From Macrotis lagotis (lineage: Eukaryota > Chordata > Mammalia > Peramelemorphia > Peramelidae): a DNA stretch of 64,000 bases. A model generated the notes under the pieces. It was not told the DNA's origin. It made no database searches and saw nothing but the letters and a program-made list of their open reading frames with translations. The position numbers and the translations under genes are program-made. This document shows positions 1 to 21,730 of the stretch, in pieces. Numbering within the stretch: the stretch's first letter is position 1; every line of letters starts with the position of its first letter. Location: positions 287,157,078-287,221,077 of the forward strand of contig NC_133660.1 in the NCBI RefSeq assembly GCF_037893015.1, given 5' to 3'.

Positions 1-141
1 ATCGGAGTGGGGGGGATCTGGCCACTCTACCTATGTATTTTTTTTTCTTTCTTTCTTTCTTTCTTTTTTTTTTTTTGACTGAAGAGAAGGGGGGTTACTA
101 TAAAGCTTTTTTTTAAAGTAGATTTTCATTATGTTCTTACA

Positions 142-295
142 GGTTTTTTTTAGGTTTTTGCAAGGCAAATGGGGTTAAGTGGCTTGCCTAAGGCCACATA
201 GCTAGGTAATTATTAAGTGTCTGAGACTGGATTTGCACCCAGATACTCCTGACTCCAGGGCCAGTGCTCTATCCACTGTGCCACCTAGCTGCCCC
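142..295 (-). mobile_element. WSINE1-like marsupial SINE
   Basis: Reverse complement reads GGGGCAGCTAGGTGGC at the head, then the tRNA-like box region, the segment ending in CCCCATTTGCCTTGCAAAAA, and an A-rich tail (T-run at 142). Nearly full length. The family name is inferred from memory of marsupial SINEs. Confidence 0.85.
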
Positions 296-1083
296 TTTCT
301 TCCAGTTTTTACATTGACTATCTTTCCCCTAGATTCTTCTTCCTCTTTCCTCTCTAAGAGCCATCTCTTATAACAAAGATTTAAAATGAGGGAAAAGAGA
401 AAGAAAATAGAAAATCAATCAGTACATCCAAGAAATCTCATCTTGCCTACAGTGCTGTGTGCCTATATAGACCCCTATTTATGCCTCCAAAAAAGTAGGG
501 CATGGAGAAGGTCTTGTGTCCCTTTTGAGAGCAAGATTGAACTTCCTAATTGCTCTACATTCAGCTTGCATTCATTGGGAGTTCTTTCCTTTTGTGGTAT
601 TCGTCCTTGGGGGTGTGGTGCTTTATGGGGCTCTGCTTACTTCAGTTTCTCAGTTCATAGAAATCTTTCTGTGCTTTTCTTTATTTATTAGGGCATTGTT
701 TCTCATATTCTGTGATAGTGACGTACTGCAATTCAGTTTGCCTTTCCTCAATCTCTACTTTGCTTCTAATTCTTTGCTACAACATGAAGTTCTGCTGTAA
801 ATAAATATTTTGATGGAGCTGGAACCTTTTTTTTTCCTGCAAATATATCTTCTAGAGGCACCGCTGCTTCCCTGCTAGGCTTTCCTTATGTTCCTCTGAT
901 CCACCAATGGTTGAGAATGAGAGTCCCTCAGTTGAGTGTGGCAGTTGTTGGCATATTTATATTTAGGTGTTAGTATGATCTTCAGCAGAGTTGTGACTCT
1001 GGCATAGCGGGGGGCGTGTCAGGACTTTGTCCCTTGGCACCAAAAATTTAGAGGGTGAACATTTTTTAAATAATACAGAATTT

Positions 1084-1232
1084 GGGGCAGCTAGGTGGCT
1101 CGGTGAATACAGCACCGGCCCTGGAGTCAGGAGGACTTGAGTTCAAATTTGGCCTCAGACACTTAATTACTTAGCTGTGTGGCCTTGGGCAAGCCACTTA
1201 ACCCCATTGCCTTGCAAAAACTAAAAAAAAAA
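1084..1232 (+). mobile_element. WSINE1-like marsupial SINE
   Basis: Starts GGGGCAGCTAGGTGGC, carries the GAGTTCAAAT box-B-like segment and ends CCATTGCCTTGCAAAAA followed by an A-rich tail. Full-length copy in sense orientation inside the DDB1 intron. Confidence 0.85.
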
Positions 1233-1500
1233 CAACAGTATTTAAAAATTGGTTACATTTGCATTTGATATAATTTTTCACTGCTTGAGCACCTCAGACT
1301 TAGGGTTAGGGTTGCTAAATTACTACGTAAATTAATAAATATCTAATGGAAGTGATTTATTTCCTTCAGGCCATTGGCTGCTCTCCTTATGAGGTTAGCT
1401 CTCAATAGGTTGTCTCAGGCTTCCTCCCCAATAATCAGAGGGCATGTAGTGCTACCCTGCCTGCTACCCTACCCTGGACCTTAATTCTGGAGGGCGTTGA

Positions 1501-11387
<9,887 letters not shown>

Positions 11388-11995
11388 CCAGTTGGCCAGG
11401 ATCCACCCTTCCTAGATCCAACTTCTCTCCATGGTTTTGGCCTGGAGTCTTTCCCCACCCCCTTCTTGTTTTAGCAGAGGAGGGGGCACCCTTTCCCCAA
11501 GCCAGCTGTCCAACAGTCCCACTCTGCCCAGTGTGGAAGGGGGGTACTTTTTGGAACTAAAGCCAGCTCACTAGAGATATTGGAAATGGCCTGGGGGTGA
11601 CAATACTCTCATGCCTGGGGTTTCACCTGTCCCAAAGTTCAACTGTCACCAGGGACCACTAAGCCTTGGTCTTGGCCAATGACGTCCTCTTTTGTAGCTC
11701 TTTGGCTGAAAGGAAGATCTGTGATTCCCACTCATTCCCTGTTCTCTAGAATCTTGGTATCTGGATTTGCTGGGGGTGGGTGGGGTTCGTTGTCTATAAA
11801 GCCAGGTCTTCCTTTTGCCGTCCCACTGCTGCCTCTGAGTTTCCCTCGTTGAGTCCTTGACTACCAGGCATTGGGGTGACAGATCACAGGGCTCTCTGGG
11901 GGAGCTGCTGCCTTCAGGGATGAGGAGAGTGGGGGGAAGCAAATGGGTTGTTGGTTTCTGAGTTTTACCAAATAAAGTAGAATCCAAGAGGAAAG
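11388..11995 (+). other. DDB1: DDB1 3' UTR
   Basis: Runs from the stop codon to the inferred cleavage site just after the AATAAA at 11971-11976. It contains no repeat that I recognise. The end is inferred from the signal and the T/GT-rich sequence near 12000-12015. Confidence 0.75.
11971..11976 (+). terminator. DDB1: DDB1 polyadenylation signal AATAAA
   Basis: Canonical hexamer about 585 bases after the stop codon, with a GTTGTTTCTGCTTCTC downstream element near 12001-12016. Confidence 0.8.
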
Positions 11996-12954
11996 AGCCC
12001 GTTGTTTCTGCTTCTCTTCCCTGGCCAGAGTTCAACTGGATTGATCCCAGTGATGAAACGCCTTGAGGCTCTTCTTCCCAACTACCTATGTATGGCAGCA
12101 TCCCTGTCTGTGTCTCCACCTCTCCTCTCTTCTTATCACCTGGGAGATTGGTCCAGATTTGAATATCCCATCTTTGCCTCTCACTGCTCCCTGGTCACCT
12201 TTCATAACCAACCTTCCCATGCCATAGGCTAGTTGCTCCCTCTTTTGTTCAAGACTTCCTTAGCCCTGCCAAGGACGTTGGGCCTTGGATCTTTGTAGCA
12301 TTCAGTTTCCCCTGGGAAACCCCCACTCACTGCCTCCACTTATCCCCCATCTGCTTTTGCCTCATCCTTTTACCAAGTGGTCAGAAGGTGGGGAGCCGAG
12401 ATGCAGATTTTTCCAAAGTCCCAAAGTGAACTCTTGTCCGCTCTGAATGACTCAGCAGCTCCCCAGAGGCCACTCGAGAACACCTGCTGATTTGTCAGCC
12501 TCCTTTGATTATCCTTCTGGACTAGCCTGGTTGAGTTAGGGAAGCCAAGGATGGGCTGGGGACCTGGGATTTAATGATTTTTCTGATTTGGTTTAAGCAA
12601 TCTGGTGCCTGCTTCTGTGTTAAGCCTAGGATGCCCTCGAGTTGTTCTGAGAGCAGTTCAGTTTAGGACAGGGAGGCCACAGAGCTTTTGAACTCCAAGG
12701 AGGCAGAGAAGAGGGACAGTGCTTCAGGAGGAAGCGATTGACCCAGGGTTGGTAGAAATCCAGGCAACTTCATGGCTAGGCCCTAGCCCCTGATCTGGAC
12801 CTTGAACAAAAGGGAAGGCTTTCAATGTGCATCAGTTGTTTAGGGGATAGGGAGTCTGACCCAGGCCTGGTGAGCAACAATGGTAGAGAGGTGGAGCCCA
12901 ATAGGGGAGGATACCCCAAATAAGGCAGGGTGCATGTTATTATGGAGACATGGA

Positions 12955-13100
12955 GGGTGGTGGTTGAGGATGAAAAGAGAAATTGAATTGAACTAGATTG
13001 TGGAGGACCTTGAATGTCAAACTAAAAACTTCTTCCTTGGAGAGCCAGGAGCCATTAGCCCTGTGGATTTGGAAGGTCCCTCTGGCCAGGCTGTGGGGAG
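12955..13100 (+). repeat. Family-X interspersed repeat fragment
   Basis: Carries GGACCTTGAATGTCAAACTA and GAGCCAGGAGCCATT, which match the middle of the long unclassified repeat seen better at 31740-32660 and 26195-26640. Confidence 0.4.
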
Positions 13101-15239
13101 GAGGCTGGGCTGCAGAGCAGAAAGCCTGGGCTTAATCTTCCTAGACTATTGGCCTCCCCCCACAAAAAAAAAAAAACACCAGAAAGTTAGAAGTCATTCC
13201 CCAGTTGAAGCTAGTTTTCAGAGGAAGTGGAAGGCTAGATCCTTGCTCTGCAGTAGGGCTGCCCTCCCTCTAGTTTTTCTCTATAGGCTTCTGCCTAGGA
13301 AACTAAATGATGTCTCTCATGGGACTTCAGTCTCCTAAAGGCACAATTTGGACTCACTGAAATGCAGAATGAGTTGTTTCAAGACTGGGTTTGAATTTGA
13401 CCAGGCTTCTAATCCTGGGGACCAGTCTTGGTGTCCAACTAAGGCCTGGAAGACAGAGTGCTTGTGTGATTGACCAATACCGTTCAAGTTGATTTTAGTA
13501 TTTGGATGGTTCCTAATTCTATTTGGTGTTCATTGAGGGGAAGGTGTCCAACAAGTAGGTTCCAAATAGCAATTTGGGGACAAGTTTAAACAAATGTCAC
13601 CTGAAATGGAAACTAAGTCTGTACAGCATGGTTAAGATGAGTAGCAGAACCTACCCCTCGATGGGAGCGTATAAATGAATTGTTGATGAAGTGGAGGTGT
13701 CACTGAAATACACTCAAGGTGGATAGATGGGGCTGTTCAGCAAGGCTTTTTACCGGGTTATAATGTGGAAAGAATATCGTTTGTTTTTTGTGGGAAGATG
13801 TGTTCCAATATAGGCACTAATACTTGATAATGTTTAACCTTGGACAAAACTCTTCGGGGCCTCAGTTCCATCCCTGAAATAGAGATTGGATTACATGACC
13901 TCTTAAGGTCCTTTCCAGCTAGAACTCCTATGATGCTATGTGAAACATTAAATTATCCATGATCTTGTTAATGATAGATAACAAGTGTGTTAGAAAACAA
14001 AAGTGATCCATGTGAGAAGATCCAAAGAGAAAGCTTGGCAGCACGAGTCCCCTGCCATCCAAGGGAGAACTTGTGTTGACTGAAACGGTGCATTGCCCTC
14101 CAGTGGGGCTCTGCCACAGGCCAAGTGGAACATTCCTCAGAACTGTCTTCCTCAGCTCTGATTCTTTGCTCTCTAGGTGGCCTCATAACGACTGGGTTTG
14201 GATGTTTTGGTTTTTTTTCTTTTTCTGAAGTATTGAGAATGTAATGAACTTAAGATCTTAGTCACTGGAAAGATCTTCCCTTCTCCTAACCCCATTGTGA
14301 ATTAATAAATTGGTTTTTAGGTTTATGAATCAGTGTCTTGTATGTTTAGTTTTCTTCATTTATATATGTGAGCCTGCCCCACTGAGGAGCACACCCCTGG
14401 GACCTGTGGTACAATTCCACCCTACCTCCCTATTGGGGCTCAGCCTGGGTGACTTCTTCATGCTTTTCCATGGTGTAGTAAAAAGCATTCTAGCTAACAA
14501 ATTTTGGGCAGGTCATTGTAGCCTCGGTTTCTTCATGAGACCCTAGTCTGGCTCTCATTTGGAGAGGAATCTGCTTTAGCCTACCCTGGTCCTCCAGCTC
14601 ATCTTTCCAAGTTGGGGAGCCCCTGAAGCCTTTTGGCACAGTCATTGTCATTCAGAATTAAGGTTTGGTCATTGCATATCTCACCATCAGCAGCCCTTGG
14701 GGAAATGATGTTCTGCTCTGAAACTCCACCCCCACCCCCCCAGTACCATTAATCACTCCTGAGATGAAGGACTGTCTGATGAGCTTGACTCCAGCCAGCT
14801 GGAATGGCCTCTTTCCCCGAAACCTCTGATGAGCTAACCTCACTCCAGGCCTCTGCACGAACTGACCTTTGGGAAAATAATAGAAACTTACTGACTCATC
14901 ACATGATTGGAATGGGTTGCAAGCCAGCCCTCTTAGCAGCCAACAATAGTTAGGGATCTGTGCTCAGTGGAAGGTCCCTTTCTTTCCAGAGAGTCTATGA
15001 GTTACCAAGCCTGAGCAGGAAATTTGCCCAAGTTGGAGTCTGGGGGAGAGGGATGCAATTAGAAGATTTACCCAACCTGCCCTGATGAGGTATTGGGACA
15101 GTCTGCCAGAAAACCTCGGAGTCCTCTTAACCAATTGCAGGCAGATCGGAGAAAGGAGGGAAGTGGACAAGAGATGGTTCGGAGAGAGGAGAGGAGCTGA
15201 GAATTCGTATTGATTAAGTCTGTTGCCCGTCTCTGAGTC

Positions 15240-15480
15240 CATGGGACAAGTGCTTACAGAGGTCTCCTCGTGCAGCCCTGGGCTAGATGCTGACGAGAGG
15301 AAGGCAGAGGCAAATCCTGGCTTCAGGGAGTTCACAGTCTGTTGGGATGAACGAGCATCAGTCAAACAGTCAACATGTAAGGATGAGATAATTGGAGGAA
15401 AGAGCAAGTTCTGCCAGGGAAGTGGGGAAGAAAGGCTTCCTGTGGGACGTGGCAGCCAAGCTGGGTCCTGAATGAGGCCA
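15240..15480 (+). repeat. Family-X interspersed repeat fragment
   Basis: Has the order GGGACAAGTGCTTACAGAGG, a GGCTTCAGGGAGTTCACAGT segment, and GAAAGGCTTCCTGTGGGACG, matching the 5' half of the unclassified long repeat. Confidence 0.4.
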
Positions 15481-16489
15481 AAGGGGAAGTGATGAGGTTA
15501 GCATTCCAGGGATGGGGGCAGCCTGTGTGTTTTGCTTCATGAAACTTTGGTTCAGAGAAGATGAAGAGCAGGGGTTTGCGGCAGTTGCTTATTCCTGTCC
15601 TAAGTGCTTAGAGAAGTCAGCTCCAGGCTATTGTCTTAGCTCTCCCCAAACCTTCCCCAGGTTAGCTGGAGACTCTTCTCGCAATGGACTGACCCTGGGA
15701 ACCTTTCAGGAGTTGGATCCAGGAGTAGGTTTTTGAAGTCTAGGGCACTGAAAGCTGAAGGGGAGGATGATCTGAAAAGGTTCTTGGATCAAGGGCAGGT
15801 GGGAAAAAGTCAGGATCCAGTGTGGCTATGTCTTGGGACTGAAGCTAAAGATGGTTTTAGGGACGGGAGTGAGAGAAGGAGCAGTGTGGTGTAGAGGGAG
15901 TTTGAGCAGTGGCTGAGCGGAGGGTAAGAGATCAAAATGAGGACATCCTCCTTGATAGATCAGAGTAACGACATAGCTTCTGGTCGCGTGGTAATGGTGG
16001 CTTTTATGAATGAGCAATTCAGGGTGGGCACAAATAAATTTAAAATCACAGACCTGGAAGGGACCTTTGCATACTTAATATGTCACGGCTGAAGGTTCCT
16101 TTGAGCAAAGAATGTCATTGGAAGGGACCATTGAGTGCTGATGCCAAGCTCATCTAGAAACGAGGACCACCCAACTCTACCTAAGTCACTGAGGGCTGCA
16201 GATTGACTTAGAAAACCACTTATTAACATCTATGTTCTATTGCATATTTTGTTAAATATGGTCCAATTACATTTTAATTCTGTTGGAAGTGTACAGAACT
16301 ATTCAGTGGAGCTGAATAGTTCCACTGAAGACACTGAGGGAATGTGTGTGGGGCATGATCTGACTTGAGGGGATCAGATAAGGGAGAAAGATGCTTGACG
16401 ATTCTGGGTGTCCTTGGGGTGAGACACTGTCATGGGAGGGCAGTATGGGGTTGATTGATCCTGTTGGTCTTTGTTTTTAGGGGGGGGTA

Positions 16490-16980
16490 TTTTTTTTAGA
16501 AAGATTTTATTTGAGTTTTACAATTTCTCCCCCATTCTTGCATCCCTCCCCCCACCCCCACAGAAAGCAGTCTGTTCGTCTTTACATTGGTTCCATGTTA
16601 TACATTGATCTCAGTAGAATGTTATGACAGAGAAACCATATCCTTGAAGAAAAATAAAGTATGAGATAGTAAAATTACATAATAAGATAACGCTTTTTTT
16701 CTAAATTAAAGGTAAATAGTCCTTGGTCTTTGTTCAAACTCCACAATTCTTTCTCTGGATACAGATGGGATTCTCCATCACAGACAGCCCCAAATTGTCC
16801 CTGGTTGTCACTGATGGAATGAGGGAGTCCATCAAAGGTTGATCCTCACCCCCATGTTGCTGTTAGGGGGTACAGTGTTCTTCTGGTTCTGCTTATTTCA
16901 CTCAGTATCAGTTCATGCAAATCCTTCCAGGCTTCCATGAATTTGGCGGGGGGGGGGGGGTATATTTTGACTAGACTTGT
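16490..16980 (-). mobile_element. L1 3'-end fragment
   Basis: The + strand shows the antisense L1 signature: TTTCTCTGGATACAGATGG, TGTACAGTGTTCTTCTGG, TTCACTCAGTATCAGTTCAT. Related to 44228-44803. Intergenic. Confidence 0.65.
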
Positions 16981-17589
16981 GCTGTTCCTTGAGTTGAGTT
17001 TGCCCATTTATTTACTAGACATGGTTTTCTTTCCTTTACATTCAAACTGGAACGTAACAAGATGAAATTAGAGAATGATAAACTTACAGGTTCAGGATGG
17101 GCCAACTTGGCTTAAAAGTAGCTTATATAAAAAACTAACTTGGGACCTTAGAAGACTGCATTCAGAGAGGGCAGGATGATATAATGGAATCATCCCGATC
17201 TGGAGTCCACAGATATTTGCCCCATTACCCACAATTCTCTTGACTTTGGACAAGTCACTTCTTGTTTTCTTGGGCCTCCCATTCCTCTCCCAGCTGTAGG
17301 ACTAGATGCTCCCTTATGGCCTTTTCCACCTCGATCCTTTCATTCTAAATCCAATGTGAGATACCACTGGAATTTGGGAGCCTTGACCTGATGCTCTGGG
17401 GAAAGTGCGTTTGGAATATAGCACTCAGGTTTTGGATGGCACATTTAAAAATTTCACTGTCAACTTGGTTTGTCTGGAGGTGGAAACCATGATCCCAACA
17501 GGTGACCAGGATGATGAAGAGTCAGGAAGCCATGCTATAGATTCTATAGGCTAGAAGGAATGGAAAAATGAGCCAGAGACCGCTAAGTT

Positions 17590-17950
17590 GGTTAACCATT
17601 TGGTGAATTTCCTCATCTCTAAAGCGAGGGGATGGAGAAATGGATTCGAGGATAATACAACTGGGTTCAAAGTGTCTGGGGTCTCTAGTGAAGTGCTCAG
17701 GGACCTAGACTTGGCTACCAATGACTTGCATCAGGCCACAAATGACACAAAGTCTGGTGATGCCACTAACACATTAGATGACGACGCCTGGATCCAAAAG
17801 GACCTTGTCAAAAGCTGGAATATTAGACTGTATCTAATATCAAACTCAATAGGAATAGCTGCAGTCTTGCCATGGATGATACCAGTGACTCAGAAAAGGC
17901 TCTTGGGGACTAGCCAGCTCAGGATGAAGCAGTGACGTGATGGAGCATCC
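17590..17950 (+). mobile_element. L3/CR1-type LINE reverse-transcriptase fossil
   Basis: The frame 17588-17935 contains GDATNTLDDDAWIQKDL, resembling the segment after the RT catalytic region of L3/CR1-type LINEs (family pattern: A-D-D-T-K, ANTLDDR, IQKDLDRL). The catalytic aspartate pair is degraded. An old 5'-truncated copy, not a gene. Confidence 0.6.
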
Positions 17951-18619
17951 ATAAAGGGAGTGCCATCTTGGACTGCAAGAAGTGGGGCAGAGTTTTGAAG
18001 CCTCCACAGGGGTTCCCTGGGAGACTTGAGACAAGGAGGAGCTACAGAGACTTTTGCAATGGAAAAGTGGAGGACTTGAGAAGCTAAATAGCCCTTTCAA
18101 ACCCCAGGAAATCTCACAGACTTGAAAAGCTCTCCTGCCTCCCTTAGCTAGAGGTCAGTGGGACAATGAACTTGCCTTTGGGGTACAGACTGCAAACATT
18201 CTTTGATCCCAACTCACTCATCTACATAAGGTCACCAAGCATTATGGAAAGGAAAAGTGACCAAACTGGAGCAGATTTCCCTAAGACAAGGTGGAGGGTC
18301 TTACTGTGGGAAGGGGCTTTTGAATCTGTTGTATTGACCCTGGCTGAAATGAATCTCCAAGGGGGGAAGAGAAGAAAGAGGTTTCTACTTATCTCAAGCT
18401 AAAGACCCTACTTTCTAGCTACAAGAAGAAGGTGGCATTCCCACTGGAGAGAGCAACCAAGCCAATGGCATCCTGGTAAGGAACCAGTATAGCTGTGACC
18501 TGCTTAGTATATCCCTGCTTTATGAGGACCAACCCTCCTCCCAAGCTGGGGGAAATGCTTTGTCACTACTTTTTAAAATATGCCATTTGAGAACACAAAT
18601 GCCTTTGCTGAAGAACTAA

Positions 18620-19035
18620 CTGGATATAGGTGGTGTAGTGAACTCTGGTGAGAGGACCTGAGTTCAGTCCAGCCTCAGACACTTGCCACTTTCTAGCTGT
18701 ATGACCTTGGCTAAGTCACGTAATGCTGATTGCCTCATATCCAGGGTCATCTCCAGTCGTCCTGATTCATATCTGGCCACTGGACCCGGATGGCTCTGGA
18801 GGAGAAAGTGAGGCCAGTGACTTAGCATAGCATCTCTCACTCAAATTCAATTCACTTGCTTGTCATGGCATCAACTCCCTGATGTCATGGTCTTCTAGAA
18901 GGAAGGACAAACATCCTCCTCATCACTGTAGAAAGTAAGCACCCTGAGGGCAGGGATAATTTTGCTTTGTCTTTGGACCCTCAACCAAAAGTACAATGAG
19001 GAACACTTTGTAGGAGCTTAATATTTACTAAAACT
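18620..19035 (+). mobile_element. Composite SINE with L2-like tail
   Basis: A tRNA/CORE-like head (GACCTGAGTTCAGTCCAGCC), a middle segment (TATCTGGCCACTGGACCCGG, TCACTTGCTTGTCATGGCAT, GAAGGAAGGACAAACATC) and a tail (CCTGAGGGCAGGGATAATTT, then GAGCTTAATATTTACTAAAA). The same order recurs at 26745-27175. Confidence 0.6.
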
Positions 19036-19335
19036 TTCTCCTCTGGAACCATCTGAATCCAGTGGCTCCAGAGGAGAGTGAGGCTGGTGACTTGGCACAA
19101 CCCCCCCCCCAAAATTCAGTGACATCACTTCCCTGATTCCATGGCTTTCTTCAAGAATGAAGGACAGGGGCAGCTAGGTGGCACAGTGGATAGAGCACTG
19201 GCCCTGGAGTCAGGAGGACCTGAGTTCAAATCCAGCCTCAGACAATAATTACCTACCTGTGTGACCTTGGGCAAATCACTTACCCCATTGCCTTGCCAAA
19301 AAAAAAAAAGAATAAAGGACAATCATCAACTGGAT
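19030..19335 (+). mobile_element. Older SINE fragment interrupted by a younger SINE
   Basis: Outer fragment: CCAGTGGCTCCAGAGGAG to GAATGAAGGACA, resuming with AATAAAGGACAATCATC after 19310. It is the middle segment of the composite SINE family, split by the copy at 19167-19310. Confidence 0.6.
19167..19310 (+). mobile_element. WSINE1-like SINE with target-site duplication
   Basis: Full-length copy from GGGGCAGCTAGGTGGC to a poly-A run. It is flanked by AATGAAGGACA (left) and AATAAAGGACA (right), an 11-base duplication with one mismatch. Confidence 0.85.
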
Positions 19336-19649
19336 CTACTGGTCGATTGTTAAGAGGGAAGCACACTGGAGTGGGGCAGCCACCATGGGGGTTACCTTTA
19401 GAACCCTTAAAATAATGGCAGTCATTGATGACAAGTAAGTTGGTTACTTAACTCTGAAGAGGGACCTTCCCCAGGTACTCTGCCCTCATTCTACCCCAGG
19501 CAGAGTAGTTTTTGGCCCCTGGCAAAAATAGTTTCAGAGGACAGTGGCCACCAGAAAGGAGTCCATGGTCCTAGAATCCATGGGAGGTCTAACCTAGTGA
19601 AAAGACTGAGGGAACATGGTGGTTGGAAGAGGAATTCACTTTGTTGTGT

Positions 19650-19830
19650 TGAGTCTACAGACCACAAGTACGGGCTAGCTCTAAGTTGCTTGGAAGCCAG
19701 TTTAAGCTTGAGGCTCCTTCCCAATTAGAGCTGTCCAAAGGGCAGAGTGCTGCCTTAGGAGGTGCAGCTCTTGGAGTGCAGGCTGGAGAGAACCCAAGGT
19801 GATGATGAGAATTCCTTCGCTGCTTTGGTT
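19650..19830 (+). repeat. L3/CR1-like LINE 3' tail
   Basis: Contains AGAGCTGTCCAAAGGGCAGA, CTGCCTTAGGAGGTGCAG and CTTGGAGTGCAGGCTGG, the typical end region of old L3/CR1-like elements in marsupials. Confidence 0.45.
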
Positions 19831-20039
19831 GGCCGACAGGTCCACTGAGGATGCCCCTTCCAACTCTGCAAGTCGGTGGGACGCCATGGTCTTTGGCTTC
19901 TTTCCAGCTCTAGGTAGATCAATGATGGAGGTTTTACCTGGGAAAGGGGAAAGACTGGAGAGTGGCCACATGGAAAAAAGGAGCCAGCTAAGGAGTATCC
20001 TGGGCTTGGAATCAAACTGTGCATCTCCTACTGTGTGAC

Positions 20040-20275
20040 CCTGAGCTGCCGTTCATCCTGACCCCATTTGGGATGTTCTCAGTGGAGATATTGGAGCAAT
20101 TTGCCGTTTAACTCTCCAACGCCTTTTTCCTCAACCAATGAGGAAAGAGAAGCAAACAGGGTGAAGTGACTGGCCCAAGGTCACACAGGTAGTAGGTGTC
20201 TCAGGTTGGATTTGAATACAGGAAGATGCCAGGCTCTCTGTGCGCTATGGCTTCTCCTAGCTGCCCTAGGAGACA
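20040..20275 (-). mobile_element. SINE of the GGGGTCACAAA-type family (degraded)
   Basis: The + strand has GACCCCATTTGGGATGTTCT, GAGATATTGGAGCAATTTGC, GGTGAAGTGACTGGCCCAAG and ends CTCCTAGCTGCCC: the reverse complement of the second SINE family. Confidence 0.6.
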
Positions 20276-20289
20276 CGAGGCCATGAGCT

Positions 20290-20460
20290 GGTGCCAAAAA
20301 GCACTGTGGGCATGCTATCATTTAGTTCAATTCCCTTGTGTTACAAATGAGGAAACTGAGACCCAATAGCTTAGCCGAAGTCAACAACAGAGCCGGGGTG
20401 AAAGTGGGGACCCACCTCCCCATCGTGGGCTCTTTCCACTCTATCGGGGTCTAAGCCTCA
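20290..20460 (-). repeat. MIR-like SINE piece
   Basis: Shows TTACAAATGAGGAAACTGAG and a following TCAACAACAGAGCCGGGG segment, as in old MIR copies. Low detail. Confidence 0.4.
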
Positions 20461-20699
20461 GTTTCCTCCTCTCTGAATGGAGGCTAAACTGAACGATCCA
20501 AACCCCCCTAAGTTTCGGAGTGGCAGGTTCCGGCTCAGTGGAAGGCAGGACCTTCGGCCGAGCAGCCCTTGCCCAGCCATGGACTAGGCTGAGGTGTGAG
20601 GCAGTGAGCTGCCTGTCATTGGAAGGATGCAAGCAGAGTTGAGTCGAGCCCTTCCTACTGCTCCTCCCTCTCCCTGGGCTCCCCGGTGCCCGTCTAAGC

Positions 20700-21730
20700 C
20701 ACCGCAGGGCACATTCTCTGGGCACGGGTGGGGGGCGGCGCTCCTGGATTTGCCTGGTCCCTGCTCCGACCGAAGGGGCAGCTTCCCGGAGGGGCCCCGC
20801 ACCGTTACTCCGGACAAAGGCTCAGAGGGCTCTTCCTCCCGGTAGCCCGGGGTCCGGGTCCGAGGCGGCCGCGGCCTCGGGGGGGCGCCCCGGAGGTCTC
20901 GGGGGCCCCAGCTCCTTCACCTTCGGGGACAAAGAAGGCGCTGCCCAAAGGGGAGGGCGGGGTTTGGCCCCACGCGGCCGGCGGGGCCGGGGCCGGGAGA
21001 GGGGCGGGGATGGCAGAGGCCAGCTTGGCTCCCTCTCGGGGCCCCCCGGGGCGGGCTGGGGCCCAGGAAACGGGAGGCTCCCGGGGGGGGGGGGCGCCGA
21101 GCTCCCCACTCCCGGCGCCTCCCCGCCCCACGCGCCCTTGTGGCTTCAGCGCGCCCCCGGCCCCGGGTCCCGGCGGGGGCTCCTAGCCATCCCCCATCCC
21201 CCTCGGGGCGCCCCCCGCCCGAACTCCGGCGCCTGCCCTTTGTGCTCGGTGGCGCCCCCCGCCCCCCCGCGGGATCCTCCCCCTCGGCCTAGGCCAGCCC
21301 CCCGCGCGCCCCTCGGCTCCCGGCGCAGCCCCCGCGCCCGGGGGGCCCCCGAGGCGCGGGGCGGGCCAGAGGAGGGGCCAGGGGCCGGCCGGCCCGGCAG
21401 CGCTCCCCCAGCCTCCGCGGCCCCCCCAGGCGCCTAGCGAGGCAGGGGCGAAGGGAGGGCGCGGCGGAGCCGAGGGGAGCCCCGAGCCGAGGGGAGCCAT
21501 GTGGGCAGGGCTGCTCCTGCGGGCCGCCGCCGCCGCCGCCGCCGCCGCCTGCCTCGCGCTGCCCCGGGGCTACGCGGGGGGCAGGAAGAAGCCGCTGCCC
21601 TTCGGGGCCGAGAGGTGAGGGGCCGGGGCGCCGGGGGGAGGGGGCGCGGGGCCGAGCCGGGGGATCGGGCCGCCTGGGCGGAGGGCGAGGACCCTGGGGT
21701 CCTGGCCGCCCCTTCAGGAGGGTGGCCACT
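20700..21730 (+). promoter_or_regulatory. VWCE: CpG island and promoter region of VWCE
   Basis: GC-rich and dense in CpG, in contrast to flanks on both sides. It has GC boxes (GGGGCGGGG at about 21001, GGGCGGGG near 20956, GGGGCGGGCC near 21358) and no TATA box. It covers coding exon 1. The transcription start lies inside but cannot be placed from sequence. Several long overlapping open frames here come from the base composition. Confidence 0.8.

Larger units (their letters stand above)
11996..20699. other. DDB1-VWCE intergenic region
   Basis: No gene is seen in this 8.7 kb. Recognisable content: family-X repeat pieces (about 12955-13100, 15240-15480), a MIR-like tail (13850-13940, 16045-16150), an L1 3' end (16490-16980), an L3/CR1 RT fossil (17590-17950), composite and nested SINEs (18620-19330), an L3-like tail (19650-19830) and SINE/MIR pieces (20040-20460). 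About 12.0-12.9, 13.1-13.8, 13.95-15.2 and 15.5-16.0 kb hold nothing I can name. Open frames here are short and lack codon structure. Confidence 0.75.

Noticed and set aside
1298-1314. TTAGGGTTAGGG, possible interstitial telomere repeat
   Set aside because: Only two units; too short to mean anything.
20728-21437. Gly/Pro/Ala-rich frames upstream of the VWCE start
   Set aside because: CpG-island composition; the ATG at 21499 gives the conserved MWAGLLLR signal peptide.
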